A stretch of 64,000 nt of DNA from Deinococcus yavapaiensis KR-236 (GTDB lineage: Bacteria; Deinococcota; Deinococci; Deinococcales; Deinococcaceae), in the NCBI RefSeq assembly GCF_003217515.1, contig NZ_QJSX01000001.1, forward strand, positions 62,001-126,000, read 5' to 3'. Under the pieces are notes generated by a model. That model did no database searches and was not told where the DNA came from. It saw only the letters and a list, made by a program, of their open reading frames with translations. This document shows positions 48,259-56,213 of this stretch, piece by piece. A program made the position numbers and the translations under genes. Positions within the stretch are counted from its first letter, which is position 1; each line of letters opens with the position of its first letter.

Positions 48259-48617
48259 GCGACCTTCGTGAGGGCGGCGTAGAGCTCGGCGGCGTCCTCG
48301 CGCCGAATGTCGGGCGTCGCCTCCAACGCCGCCTTCATGCACGCGAGCCAAGCGCGGGCGCGCGTCGGCGTCACGGGAAACGGCAGGTGACGGGCGCGTA
48401 ACCTCGGATGGCCGTACTTCTGGTGGTAAAGAGGCGGCCCTCCAAGAAAGCCCGTCATGAACGCGTACTGCTTGTTCAGCGTCTCGTTCCAGTCTCCCGG
48501 AAAGATGGAGGCGAGGTCGGGGTGAACGCGCACGCGGTCGTAAAAGTGCCGCAGCAAGGTCAAGAGGTTGTCCGGGCCGATGCGGTCGTAGAGGGTGCCT
48601 TCCTCGGTGAGCTGCAT
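48222..48617 (-). CDS. Group II truncated haemoglobin
   Basis: 131 residues from ATG 48617. The trHbO signature is clear: LYDRIGPDNLLTLLRHFYDRV, LNKQYAFMTGFLGGPPLYHQKYGHPRLRARHLPFPV with the proximal His, and ARAWLACMKAAL containing the conserved Trp of the G helix. Binds O2/NO and is linked to nitrosative or oxygen stress handling. TACCTT lies 6 bases before the ATG and no ribosome binding site is present. The last 37 bases overlap the convergent 2H phosphoesterase gene. Confidence 0.93.
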   Translation of the reverse strand: MQLTEEGTLYDRIGPDNLLTLLRHFYDRVRVHPDLASIFPGDWNETLNKQYAFMTGFLGGPPLYHQKYGHPRLRARHLPFPVTPTRARAWLACMKAALEATPDIRREDAAELYAALTKVAQHMVNSDDTSG

Positions 48618-48623
48618 TGCCTC

Positions 48624-48629
48624 AAGGTA
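48624..48629 (-). promoter_or_regulatory. Leaderless -10 box of the truncated haemoglobin gene
   Basis: TACCTT on the minus strand, 6 bases before the ATG at 48617. Confidence 0.55.
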
Positions 48630-48652
48630 GCGTCTCCAAGTTCCCCGAATCG

Positions 48653-49276
48653 TTACTTGCGGCGTTCCAGGCCGTACAACTTCAATCCGAAGCTCATGGC
48701 AGGGCCGATGCCGAGGGCGAAGGCGAGCGTGCCGAGTCCGAGGTGCCCGCCGAGCGCCCAGCCCGACAACAGCACGATTGCCTCGATGGCAGTGCGAACA
48801 CGACCGACGGGAACGCTGTACTTCGAGCTGAGCCCCAACACGGTGGAGTCGCGCGGTCCCGCCCCCATGCTGGCCGCGACGTACGTGCCCGTCGCGAGGC
48901 CCAAGAGGACGACGCCGAACGCGAACTGCGCCCACTGCAGCCACAGCAAGTTGGGGGTCGGTACGTGTCCAGCGAGCAAGTCGATGAAAAAGCCGATCAG
49001 CAGCATGTTCAGCACGCTTCCGACGCCCGGCTTCATGCCAAGCCAGAACCACGCCACCCCGACGAGGAGCACGCCGACGAGAACGCTCACCGTGCCGAAG
49101 GTCAGCCCGGTCTTGCGCGAAAGGCCCTGATGAAAGATGTCCCACGGCGCGAGGCCGACGGACGCGTCGATTTGCAGGCGAATGGCGAAGCCGTAGAGAA
49201 ACAGGCCCGCGAGCAGGACGAACAGACGCGCGGGAAACGGCCAGGAGCGAACGGAGGCGAGCGGCGCGGCAGTCAC
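48653..49276 (-). CDS. YczE/YyaS/YitT-like membrane protein
   Basis: 207 residues from GTG 49276, with TAAGCT 7 bases upstream. About five membrane helices. The pattern FAIRLQIDASVGLAPWDIFHQGLSRKTGLTFGTVSVLVG and the later ASMGAGPRDSTVLGLSSK matches the YczE-type family (two repeated halves with GLAPWD / GAGPRD motifs). Function unknown. It starts 11 bases downstream of the rnhB stop on the same strand, and its -10 box overlaps that stop. Confidence 0.8.
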   Translation of the reverse strand: MTAAPLASVRSWPFPARLFVLLAGLFLYGFAIRLQIDASVGLAPWDIFHQGLSRKTGLTFGTVSVLVGVLLVGVAWFWLGMKPGVGSVLNMLLIGFFIDLLAGHVPTPNLLWLQWAQFAFGVVLLGLATGTYVAASMGAGPRDSTVLGLSSKYSVPVGRVRTAIEAIVLLSGWALGGHLGLGTLAFALGIGPAMSFGLKLYGLERRK

Positions 49277-49283
49277 GACGGCC

Positions 49284-49289
49284 AGCTTA
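49284..49289 (-). promoter_or_regulatory. Leaderless -10 box of the YczE-like gene
   Basis: TAAGCT on the minus strand, 7 bases before GTG 49276, overlapping the rnhB stop codon. Confidence 0.45.
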
Positions 49290-49934
49290 GCGCTTCGCTT
49301 CTGAAAGAAGCGCGGGCGCACGGAGCAGGCGGGCTTGCAGAGCGTGCGCGACGGGCGCGAACGAGCGGCGGTGCTCCGCGCACGGCCCGAGGTCGAGCAG
49401 GGCGGCGCGGTGGGCGTTCACACCGTAGCCTTTGTGCGCGGCGAAGCCGTACCCGGGAAAGGCGTCGTCCAAGGTCGTCATGTACGCGTCACGCGCCGTC
49501 TTGGCGAGAAGGCTCGCGGCGGCGACCGAGAAGGAATCGCGGTCGGCTTTCGGCGGCGCGAGAAAGGGCAGCGTCGTGTCGAGCTTGAGGTAATCCGTCA
49601 CGAGCGCTTGCGGCGCGGGCTCGAGGCGGGCGATCGCGCGCGAGGCCGCCGCCTTCGTGGCGTTCAGCACGCCCTTCGCATCGACTTCCGAGGCGGACGC
49701 GAACTCCACCGTCCACGCGACGGCGACGCTTCGGGCGATTTCGGCGAGTTGTTCGCGCCGCGCCGCGCTCAGCGTTTTCGAATCGCGAAACGGAAAGGAC
49801 TCGGACAGCGCCGGGAGGATCAGCGCGCTCACGGCGACCGGTCCGGCCCATGCGCCGCGGCCCGCCTCGTCCACGCCCGCGACGAGCGTGAGGCCTTGAT
49901 CCCAGAACGATCGCTCGAGGTCGAAGTGCGGCAC
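49287..49934 (-). CDS. rnhB: Ribonuclease HII
   Basis: 215 residues from GTG 49934. Cleaves RNA of RNA-DNA hybrids and single ribonucleotides in DNA. Catalytic acidic residues: Asp22-Glu23 in VAGVDEAGRGAWAGP, Asp in RDSKTLSAARRE, Asp in LVTDYLKLD, plus the RNase HII-typical KGYGVNAHRAALLDLGPCAEHRRSF at the C-terminus. TATCCT lies 7 bases before the start; there is no ribosome binding site. Divergent from an RsmC-like methyltransferase with 30 bases between start codons. Confidence 0.94.
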   Translation of the reverse strand: MPHFDLERSFWDQGLTLVAGVDEAGRGAWAGPVAVSALILPALSESFPFRDSKTLSAARREQLAEIARSVAVAWTVEFASASEVDAKGVLNATKAAASRAIARLEPAPQALVTDYLKLDTTLPFLAPPKADRDSFSVAAASLLAKTARDAYMTTLDDAFPGYGFAAHKGYGVNAHRAALLDLGPCAEHRRSFAPVAHALQARLLRAPALLSEAKR

Positions 49935-49941
49935 GATTCGC

Positions 49942-49957
49942 AGGATAGCGCTACACT
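49942..49957. promoter_or_regulatory. Back-to-back leaderless promoters of rnhB and rsmC-like gene
   Basis: TATCCT on the minus strand (49942-49947) is 7 bases before GTG 49934; TACACT on the plus strand (49952-49957) is 7 bases before ATG 49965. Only 4 bases (GCGC) separate the two -10 boxes, forming the palindrome TAGCGCTA, so each -35 region must lie beyond the other gene's start. Confidence 0.65.
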
Positions 49958-49964
49958 CCACGCC

Positions 49965-51083
49965 ATGGCCGACCCCAGCGCCTACACCGACATCTTCCGC
50001 GCAAAGCTTCCCCCCAAGCTCGCCGACCTCGACGCGGTCGGCGGCGTCCTCACGAAGGCGGGCGTGCGAGGCGCACCGGGCGTGGACGACGCGCAAGCCC
50101 TTCTCGCGATTGCCATGCGAAAAGACGGCGCCGAAGGCAAGCTCATCGACCTGACGGCGATGGGCGGCCTGCTCGGGCTCGCGCTCGACGTCCAGCCGAG
50201 GCTCGTGGAGCGCTCCATGGCGGCCCTACTCGTGCTCGACGAGCAGTTCGACGTCGTGCACGCCGCGCTTCCCGGAGAGGACGTCGGCACGGCCCCGACC
50301 GTGGCGCTCGTCTTGTCGGGCGACCGCGGCAACGCGCACACCGAGGCGATGCTGGCTTGGGCACACAGCGCGACGGACCTCGGAGGCACGCTGTACCTCG
50401 CGGGCGACAAGAGCAAGGGATTCGAGCGGTACTTCAAGTGGGCGCGCGAAGCGTACGGAAGCGGCGAGGTGATCGCCCGCGACGGCGGGATGCGCGTCGG
50501 ACGGCTCGTGAAAGAACGACCCGACCCTCCTGCCTTTCCCGCTGTGGCGACGTACGAAGCGCACGGCCTGCACGTGCACGTCCTGCCCGGGGTGTTCAGC
50601 GCGTCGGGCGTGGACGTCGCCTCCGAACTGCTGCTCGAACACCTCGGCGACGTGAGCGCGAAGCGCGTCCTCGACTTGGGATGCGGCGCGGGCGTGCTCG
50701 GCGGCGTGGCGGCGCGGCGCGGCGCGGGGGCCGTCACGCTGCTCGACGACGATCTGCTCGCCGTGGAGAGCGCGCGGCGCACCTTGAGCGCGAGCGAGTT
50801 CGCCGGGGACGTACGGCACAGCGACGTCGCAAGCGCCTTGCAAGACGGCGAGACCTTCGACCTCGTCGTGTCCAATCCGCCGTTTCACGTCGGGCGGCGC
50901 GTCGTGCTGAGCGTGGCGCGCGAGTTCGTGCGCGCCGCCGGGCGACACCTCACTCCGGGCGGTGAGATGCGGCTCGTCGCGAACGACTTCTTGCCCTACG
51001 AGGACGAGCTTTCCGCGTGGGGCCGCGTGTCGACCCTCGCGCGCGCGAAGGGCTTCAAGGTTCTGCGGGCGGTGAAGTCGTGA
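49965..51083 (+). CDS. RsmC-like class I methyltransferase
   Basis: 372 residues from ATG 49965; longer frames run antisense to rnhB. The C-terminal half has the SAM motif RVLDLGCGAGVLGGVAARRG (about 226-245) and the catalytic VVSNPPFHVG, an NPPF motif used for exocyclic-amine methylation of guanine in 16S or 23S rRNA. The N-terminal half resembles the RsmC/RlmG non-catalytic domain (SGDRGNAHTEAML, DKSKGFERYFK). Probable target is rRNA G; RsmC versus RlmG is unresolved. Confidence 0.88.
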   Translation: MADPSAYTDIFRAKLPPKLADLDAVGGVLTKAGVRGAPGVDDAQALLAIAMRKDGAEGKLIDLTAMGGLLGLALDVQPRLVERSMAALLVLDEQFDVVHAALPGEDVGTAPTVALVLSGDRGNAHTEAMLAWAHSATDLGGTLYLAGDKSKGFERYFKWAREAYGSGEVIARDGGMRVGRLVKERPDPPAFPAVATYEAHGLHVHVLPGVFSASGVDVASELLLEHLGDVSAKRVLDLGCGAGVLGGVAARRGAGAVTLLDDDLLAVESARRTLSASEFAGDVRHSDVASALQDGETFDLVVSNPPFHVGRRVVLSVAREFVRAAGRHLTPGGEMRLVANDFLPYEDELSAWGRVSTLARAKGFKVLRAVKS

Positions 51084-51151
51084 CGGAAGCGAGCGTGATG
51101 ACCCTGTGAAGATGCACTGTCACGCGGCAGCGACGCAAAAATGACAAACTT

Positions 51152-51160
51152 TGCTAGACT
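51152..51160 (+). promoter_or_regulatory. Extended -10 promoter of the sigma factor gene
   Basis: TGC-TAGACT, an extended -10 element, about 70 bases before the ATG. The leader carries a purine-rich ribosome binding region (GAGGAGACAACGGAG, about 51212-51226). Confidence 0.55.
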
Positions 51161-51230
51161 GACCCCTTGACGTACTCGGAACGAACGCCCACGATCGACC
51201 GTACCCTCAAGAGGAGACAACGGAGCGAGC

Positions 51231-52700
51231 ATGACTGAAGCGAGAAACGCACGCACCCGCAAGAAGAACGAAGGCCAGCCGCTCGACGCGAGCCTCGGCG
51301 ACACGGTCGACGACACACAAGCCACGAGCCCCCCGCCCGCCCCGAAGGCGAAGAAGACGAAGGCGGACGGCGCCGCGAAGAAGACGAAGGGCAAAGGCGA
51401 CGACGACGCCACGCCCACCAAGAAAGCCAAAGGCAAAGGTGACGACGCCACGCCGAAGGTCGCGCCGACCGTGGCCGAGCGTCCCTACCTGCAGCACGTC
51501 GCTATCACCGACCTCGTGAAAGCCGGCAAGGCCGCGGGCGTCGTTTCCAGCGAGGACGTCGCAGCGGCCCTCGCCACCGCCCTGGAAGGCTCGGGGCTCG
51601 ACCCGGAGTCCGCCGACGCCTTCGAGGAGCTGCAGCTTTATCTCACCGCGCAGTCGATCGAAGTGCAAGATCTCGACGCGGACGACGACCTCGACGAAGA
51701 TCTCGAAGCGGACGACGAGGCGGAAGGCCCTGCCGAAGGCGAGGAGGACGAGGAGCGCTTCCTCGACGACATGCCGCGCGCGGTCAGCAACGACCCCGTC
51801 CGTCAATACCTGCACGAAATCGGCCGAGTGCCCCTGCTCACCCTCGAAGAGGAAATCAGCCTCGCGCGCCGCATCGAGGAAGGCGAGGAAGCCAGGAAGC
51901 AGCTCGACACCGAACCCGACCTCGAAGAGCGCGCCCGCCGCCGCTTGCAACGCCAACTCGAAGACGGCGCCGCCGCGCGCCAAGGATTGATCGAGGCGAA
52001 CTTGCGTCTCGTGGTGTCCATCGCCAAGAAGTACACGGGGCGCGGCCTCGGCTTCCTCGACCTTATTCAGGAAGGCAACCAAGGCCTGATCCGCGCGGTC
52101 GAGAAGTTCGAATACCGCCGCCGCTACAAGTTCTCCACGTACGCCACGTGGTGGATTCGTCAGGCCATCAACCGCGCGATCGCCGACCAGGCGCGCACCA
52201 TCCGCATCCCGGTGCACATGGTCGAGACGATCAACAAGTTGACGCGCACCGCACGTCAACTGCAGCAGGAATTGTCGCGCGAACCCACCTACGAGGAAAT
52301 CGCCGAGGCGATGGGTCCAGGGTGGGACGCCGCGAAAGTCGAGGAAGTCCAGAAGGTCTCGCAAGAGCCCGTCAGCCTCGAAACGCCGATCGGCGACGAG
52401 AAGGACTCGTTCTACGGCGACTTCATTCCCGACGAGAACCTCGACTCGCCCGTCGAGAACGCCGCCAAGACCCTCCTGTCCGAGGAGTTGGAGAAAGCCC
52501 TCGGCAAGCTCACCGAGCGCGAGGCGATGGTCCTCAAGCTTCGTAAGGGCCTCGTGGACGGCCGCGAGCACACCCTCGAAGAAGTCGGCCAGTACTTCAA
52601 CGTCACGCGCGAGCGCATTCGTCAAATCGAGAACAAGGCGCTTCGCAAGCTCAAGTACCACGAGAGCCGCACGCGCAAGTTGCGCGACTTCCTCGACTGA
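51231..52700 (+). CDS. rpoD: RNA polymerase principal sigma factor (sigma-70, SigA/RpoD)
   Basis: 489 residues. A lysine/alanine/aspartate-rich low-complexity N-terminus (1-75) and a region 1.1-like and acidic segment (to about 178) precede region 1.2 (NDPVRQYLHEIGRVPLLTLEEE), region 2 (RLVVSIAKKYTGRGLGFLDLIQEGNQGLIRAVEKF, then YKFSTYATWWIRQAINRAI), region 3 (HMVETINKLTRTARQLQQEL) and region 4 (LEEVGQYFNVTRERIRQIENKALRKL). All core promoter-recognition regions are intact, marking the housekeeping sigma. It must read the TANNNT promoters noted here. Confidence 0.97.
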   Translation: MTEARNARTRKKNEGQPLDASLGDTVDDTQATSPPPAPKAKKTKADGAAKKTKGKGDDDATPTKKAKGKGDDATPKVAPTVAERPYLQHVAITDLVKAGKAAGVVSSEDVAAALATALEGSGLDPESADAFEELQLYLTAQSIEVQDLDADDDLDEDLEADDEAEGPAEGEEDEERFLDDMPRAVSNDPVRQYLHEIGRVPLLTLEEEISLARRIEEGEEARKQLDTEPDLEERARRRLQRQLEDGAAARQGLIEANLRLVVSIAKKYTGRGLGFLDLIQEGNQGLIRAVEKFEYRRRYKFSTYATWWIRQAINRAIADQARTIRIPVHMVETINKLTRTARQLQQELSREPTYEEIAEAMGPGWDAAKVEEVQKVSQEPVSLETPIGDEKDSFYGDFIPDENLDSPVENAAKTLLSEELEKALGKLTEREAMVLKLRKGLVDGREHTLEEVGQYFNVTRERIRQIENKALRKLKYHESRTRKLRDFLD

Positions 52701-52878
52701 AGCGGGCGCCCGCGACCCTTCGACCTCCGCCCACGAGCGGAGGTCGTTGCTTACCGATGGATGCCTTCAGGAAGGCGGAGAGGCCGAGGGCACGCCGATC
52801 GAGGCTGATTTCGAAGTCGGCGTTCCAAGTTGGAAGGGTCGAGTTCCACGAGGGGCGCGGGTGCCGAGCAGCAGTCAC
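52651..52878 (-). CDS. Short frame downstream of the nucleotidyltransferase gene, possibly truncated
   Basis: 75 codons from GTG 52878, with a strong AGGAGG 4 bases upstream, 40 bases after the preceding gene's stop. The first 45 residues look protein-like (LPTWNADFEISLDRRALGLS), but the frame then runs through the sigma-factor terminator and into its coding end antisense, giving a basic, non-protein-like tail. Either a small real gene whose end was replaced, or a fortuitous frame. No family recognised. Confidence 0.35.
   Translation of the reverse strand: MTAARHPRPSWNSTLPTWNADFEISLDRRALGLSAFLKASIGKQRPPLVGGGRRVAGARFSRGSRATCACGSRGT
52721..52746 (+). terminator. Terminator of the sigma factor gene
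   Basis: A 10-bp perfect stem (52721-52730 with 52737-52746), 6-base loop, followed by TTGCTT. Confidence 0.7.
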
Positions 52879-52918
52879 CTTGCCTCCTGACGTTCGCGCA
52901 GCGGGCCGTCCGCCGATG

Positions 52919-53785
52919 TTACCGACACCTGCATGCGTTGGCCGAGGCTCGATCCTCGGGAGTTCGATCGGCTTCGGCGGCGAAAAGCGTCTCGAAGGCC
53001 ACCTCGAAGACCGCGGGCCACTCCACCCCTTTCAGGCTCAGAAGCGTCCCGACCAGTTCCTTTCCCCATCCCCACGACTGAGCGTACGCGCGCTTCAACG
53101 CCCGAGGTTCCAAGGCAGACGTGCACTGGCGGAACCGCGCGTACGCCTCGGCAGACAGCTCGACTTCAGCATTTTTGCTGGGCGTGGGCCAGTGCCGTGT
53201 CGTGCCCTCCACGAGGCGGGCCAGCTGAAGGAGGTGGATGTGCACGATGCCGAGGGCGTCGAGGGCGCGGGCATGCTCGCCTCGACGCAAGACCTGCGCC
53301 CCCTGGACGTACCAGTTGATGAAGCTGTGCGCCAAACTCAGCACTTCGCTGGCCTCCCCATGCTTCGGGGGGTGGTCGTGCAGGTATCGAAGGTGCCCGT
53401 GGAGTTCCCCGGTCCGGTCGACGAGCAGCATGGCCTCGGGCGCGGGAAAGGGGCCGTTGCCGACCCAGGAGCGTACATCGCTCATCTCGCTTGCTCGCGC
53501 GAAGTGGAATTCACCTCGACGGTACCCCTCGAAGATCGCGAGGGTGAGGTGGGCCGGCAGATCGTCGAAGACCGCGAGGGTCGGCGTGACCGCCTCTATC
53601 CACCCGACACGATCGAGGTGCGCAAAAGCGTCGTCCCGGACGAAGAGCCAGAACTCGACGTCGCTGTACTGGTCACCTTCACCTTTCGTGAACGAGCCGT
53701 AGGTGAGGGCGGCCACGAGACGCTCGTCGGCCTGGGCGAGCGCACGGACTCGTTCGATCCACTCGTGCTGGACAAGGATCGTCAT
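52919..53785 (-). CDS. Lincosamide nucleotidyltransferase-like protein (Lnu(B)/Lnu(F) type)
   Basis: 288 residues from ATG 53785. A pol-beta-type nucleotidyltransferase domain opens with YGSFTKGEGDQYSDVEFWLF (29-48): Gly30-Ser31 and Asp42/Glu44 form the metal site. This string closely resembles the Lnu(B)/Lnu(F) family, which adenylylates lincosamide antibiotics. The C-terminal half is helical (HLLQLARLVEGTTRHWPTPSK). Whether this chromosomal homologue acts on an antibiotic or another substrate is unknown. TACGCT lies 6 bases before the ATG. Isolated between rpoD and uvrD. Confidence 0.82.
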   Translation of the reverse strand: MTILVQHEWIERVRALAQADERLVAALTYGSFTKGEGDQYSDVEFWLFVRDDAFAHLDRVGWIEAVTPTLAVFDDLPAHLTLAIFEGYRRGEFHFARASEMSDVRSWVGNGPFPAPEAMLLVDRTGELHGHLRYLHDHPPKHGEASEVLSLAHSFINWYVQGAQVLRRGEHARALDALGIVHIHLLQLARLVEGTTRHWPTPSKNAEVELSAEAYARFRQCTSALEPRALKRAYAQSWGWGKELVGTLLSLKGVEWPAVFEVAFETLFAAEADRTPEDRASANACRCR

Positions 53786-53791
53786 GCGGTC

Positions 53792-53797
53792 AGCGTA
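53792..53797 (-). promoter_or_regulatory. Leaderless -10 box of the nucleotidyltransferase-like gene
   Basis: TACGCT on the minus strand, 6 bases before the ATG at 53785. Confidence 0.55.
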
Positions 53798-53942
53798 CCC
53801 GACCTTCCGAGGTCGCTTCCAAGACGCCCTGACGCTTTGAGGCGCGCTCGCCGCCGTGGACTTGCAGAGCGGGCGAATCGTGGGTCCGTCGCGCTTTCAC
53901 CACCGCGACTCGTATCCTCGGGAAACCGAGGAGGAGACTGCT

Positions 53943-53993
53943 GTGGCGAAACTTCCCGGTGAAGCGGGCGGCGGCGCCTTCAGGTGGTGGTGA
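53943..53993 (+). CDS. Possible 16-codon mini-ORF with strong ribosome binding site
   Basis: GTG 53943 is preceded by GAGGAGGAG (about 53928-53936), a 6-bp hairpin with GAAA loop (53916-53931) and TATCCT (53913-53918). It encodes MAKLPGEAGGGAFRWW and its end overlaps the uvrD 3' end on the other strand. All the signals of expression are present but the peptide is too short to judge by coding bias. Confidence 0.3.
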   Translation: MAKLPGEAGGGAFRWW

Positions 53994-56193
53994 GGTTGGC
54001 GAACTTCACGAGCAGTTTCTTCATGCCGACGGAGTCGAAGGCGACCGTGACTTCCTGCTTGTCGCCGAAGCCGGACACGGCGAGGACGCGGCCGTCGCCG
54101 AACTTCGGGTGCTTGACCTTCTCGCCGCCTTTGTATGCCATGCCCTCGGTCATGGGGCTGGTGTCCTTGCGGGCGCCTTGTTGAGGCACGTTCGGTACGG
54201 TGGGGCGCGAGTGGCGCCACGAGCTCTTTTTGTATTCGACTTTCTGGCCGTACTCGTCGATCGTCTCGAAGCCGCCGCCGAGTTCTTCGAGAAAGCGCGA
54301 GTCCTCGGTGGCGACGGTCTTGCCGTAGGTCATGCGGTTTTGAGCGGACGTGAGGTACAAGCGGTCCATGGCGCGCGTGATGCCGACGTAGAACAAGCGC
54401 CGCTCCTCCTCGATGCCGCCGGGCTCCATGAGGGCGTTCTTGCTGGGCAGGAGGCCTTCTTCGCACCCGACGATGAACACGGCGGGAAACTCGAGGCCCT
54501 TGGCATTGTGGAGGGTCATGAGGGTGATGGCTTCCTCGGGAACGTCCGAGTTTTCGCGCTTGCTGCGTCCGTCGTCGACGGAGGCGAGCAGAGCGGCGTC
54601 GTCGAGGAAATCGGCGATGGTGCCTTCGTTCTCGGCGCTCCACTCCTCGGCGGCGACGACGAGTTCTTCGAGGTTCTCCAGGCGGCCTCTTCCCTCTTCG
54701 CCTTCGGCGCGCAGCATGTCGATGTACCCCGTGACGTCCATGACGATGCGCAGAAAGCCTTCGGGCGGGTACGCTTCGACGGCGTCGGACAGTTCGCCCA
54801 TGAGCTTGGCGAACTCCTCGGCCTTGCTCGCGCCGCGGTCCAAGATCTCGTCGGCTTGCGCGCAGGCGGCGAGGAGGCTCACGCTTTCCTTTTGCGCCCA
54901 CTCGGCGAGCTTCGCGAGGGCTTGATCGCCGATGCCGCGTCTCGGGCGTCCGACGATGCGCCGCAGGGCGACGTCGTCGCTGGGATTGATGGAGAGGCGG
55001 GCGTACGCGAGGATGTCCTTGATTTCACGGCGGTCGTAGAAGCCGACGCCTCCGATGATCTTCGCGGGAATTTGCAGGCGGCGCAGGCTTTCTTCGAGGA
55101 CGCGCGACTGGGCGTTCGTGCGGTATAAGATCGCGATATCGTCGAAGTCCATGCCTTCCGCGCGCAGGCGCGTGATGCGCTCGGCGACGAAGTCCGCCTC
55201 GCCTCGGTGGTCGTCCGAGCGGTGGTATTGCACGTCGTGCCCTTCGAGCTTGACGGGCCGCAAGGTCTTTTCGAGGCGCTCGGTGTTGTTTTCGATGAGT
55301 TTGTTCGCGAGTTGCAAGACTTTTGCGCTGGAACGGTAGTTGTGCTCGAGTCGGTAGACCTGGGCGTCGGGGTAGTCTTTCTGGAAGTCGAGGATGTTGC
55401 GGATGTTCGCACCGCGAAAGGCGTAGATCGATTGATCGGGATCGCCGACGACGAGCAGGTTCCGGTCGCGCGAAGCGAGCAGTCGGGCGAGCTCGTACTG
55501 AGCGCCGTTGGTGTCTTGATACTCGTCGATGTGGATGAACTTGGCGCGGTCTTGGATCTTGCTCAGAACGGCGGGCACCTCGTGGAAGAGGCGAACGGTC
55601 TCGACGATGAGGTCGTTGAAGTCGATGGCGTTTTGGGCGCGAAGGCGCGATTGGTAGCGGCGGTAGCCTTCGACGGCGGTGCTTTTGGGAAGGCCCGCGA
55701 GAAAGTCTTCGCCTTGGCGCTGCAGATCGTCGGGCGACCAGAGGTTGCTCTTGGCGCGGTCGATGGCGGCGCGCAGTTGCCGTGGGTTGGCGTCGGGACC
55801 CACGCCGGGAAGGTTGCCCAGGACCTCTTTCAGGAGGTCGAGTTGGTCGTCGTTGTCGTAGATGACGAAGCCGCGCCTGAGGCCGATGTACTCGCCGTAG
55901 GCGCGCAGGACGCGCACGCCCGCCGAGTGGAAGGTGCTCATCCAGAGGTCCTCGGCGCCGGGAACGAGGTGCGAGGCGCGCTCCCTCATCTCGGCGGCGG
56001 CCTTGTTGGTGAAGGTGACGGCGAGAATCTGGTTGGGGGCGACGTCGTGCGCGGCGATAAGGTGCGCGATGCGGTAGACGAGGGTGCGCGTCTTGCCGCT
56101 TCCCGCGCCGGCTACCACGAGCGCGGGCCCCTCGAAGTGAGAGGCCGCCTCGGCTTGCGCGGGGTTGAGTTGGGAGAGGAGGTCTCGGCTCAC
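53980..56193 (-). CDS. uvrD: UvrD/PcrA superfamily 1A DNA helicase
   Basis: 737 residues from GTG 56193. A 3'-5' helicase for nucleotide excision and mismatch repair and for clearing stalled complexes. Motifs in order: Q-motif LNPAQAEAA, Walker A VVAGAGSGKTRTL (Lys34), Ia AVTFTNKAAAEMRERA, II IHIDEYQDTN, III LLVVGDPDQSIYAFRGA, IV YRLEHNYRSS, V TLMTLHNAKGLEFPAVFIVG and VI LFYVGITRAMDRLYLT. The C-terminus (about 690-737) is the Tudor-like RNA-polymerase-binding module. TAGAAT lies 6 bases before the start, without a ribosome binding site. Confidence 0.96.
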   Translation of the reverse strand: MSRDLLSQLNPAQAEAASHFEGPALVVAGAGSGKTRTLVYRIAHLIAAHDVAPNQILAVTFTNKAAAEMRERASHLVPGAEDLWMSTFHSAGVRVLRAYGEYIGLRRGFVIYDNDDQLDLLKEVLGNLPGVGPDANPRQLRAAIDRAKSNLWSPDDLQRQGEDFLAGLPKSTAVEGYRRYQSRLRAQNAIDFNDLIVETVRLFHEVPAVLSKIQDRAKFIHIDEYQDTNGAQYELARLLASRDRNLLVVGDPDQSIYAFRGANIRNILDFQKDYPDAQVYRLEHNYRSSAKVLQLANKLIENNTERLEKTLRPVKLEGHDVQYHRSDDHRGEADFVAERITRLRAEGMDFDDIAILYRTNAQSRVLEESLRRLQIPAKIIGGVGFYDRREIKDILAYARLSINPSDDVALRRIVGRPRRGIGDQALAKLAEWAQKESVSLLAACAQADEILDRGASKAEEFAKLMGELSDAVEAYPPEGFLRIVMDVTGYIDMLRAEGEEGRGRLENLEELVVAAEEWSAENEGTIADFLDDAALLASVDDGRSKRENSDVPEEAITLMTLHNAKGLEFPAVFIVGCEEGLLPSKNALMEPGGIEEERRLFYVGITRAMDRLYLTSAQNRMTYGKTVATEDSRFLEELGGGFETIDEYGQKVEYKKSSWRHSRPTVPNVPQQGARKDTSPMTEGMAYKGGEKVKHPKFGDGRVLAVSGFGDKQEVTVAFDSVGMKKLLVKFANLTTT

Positions 56194-56199
56194 CGAAGG

Positions 56200-56205
56200 A
56201 TTCTA
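56200..56205 (-). promoter_or_regulatory. Leaderless -10 box of uvrD
   Basis: TAGAAT on the minus strand, 6 bases before GTG 56193. Confidence 0.6.
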
Positions 56206-56213
56206 GCGCTCCT

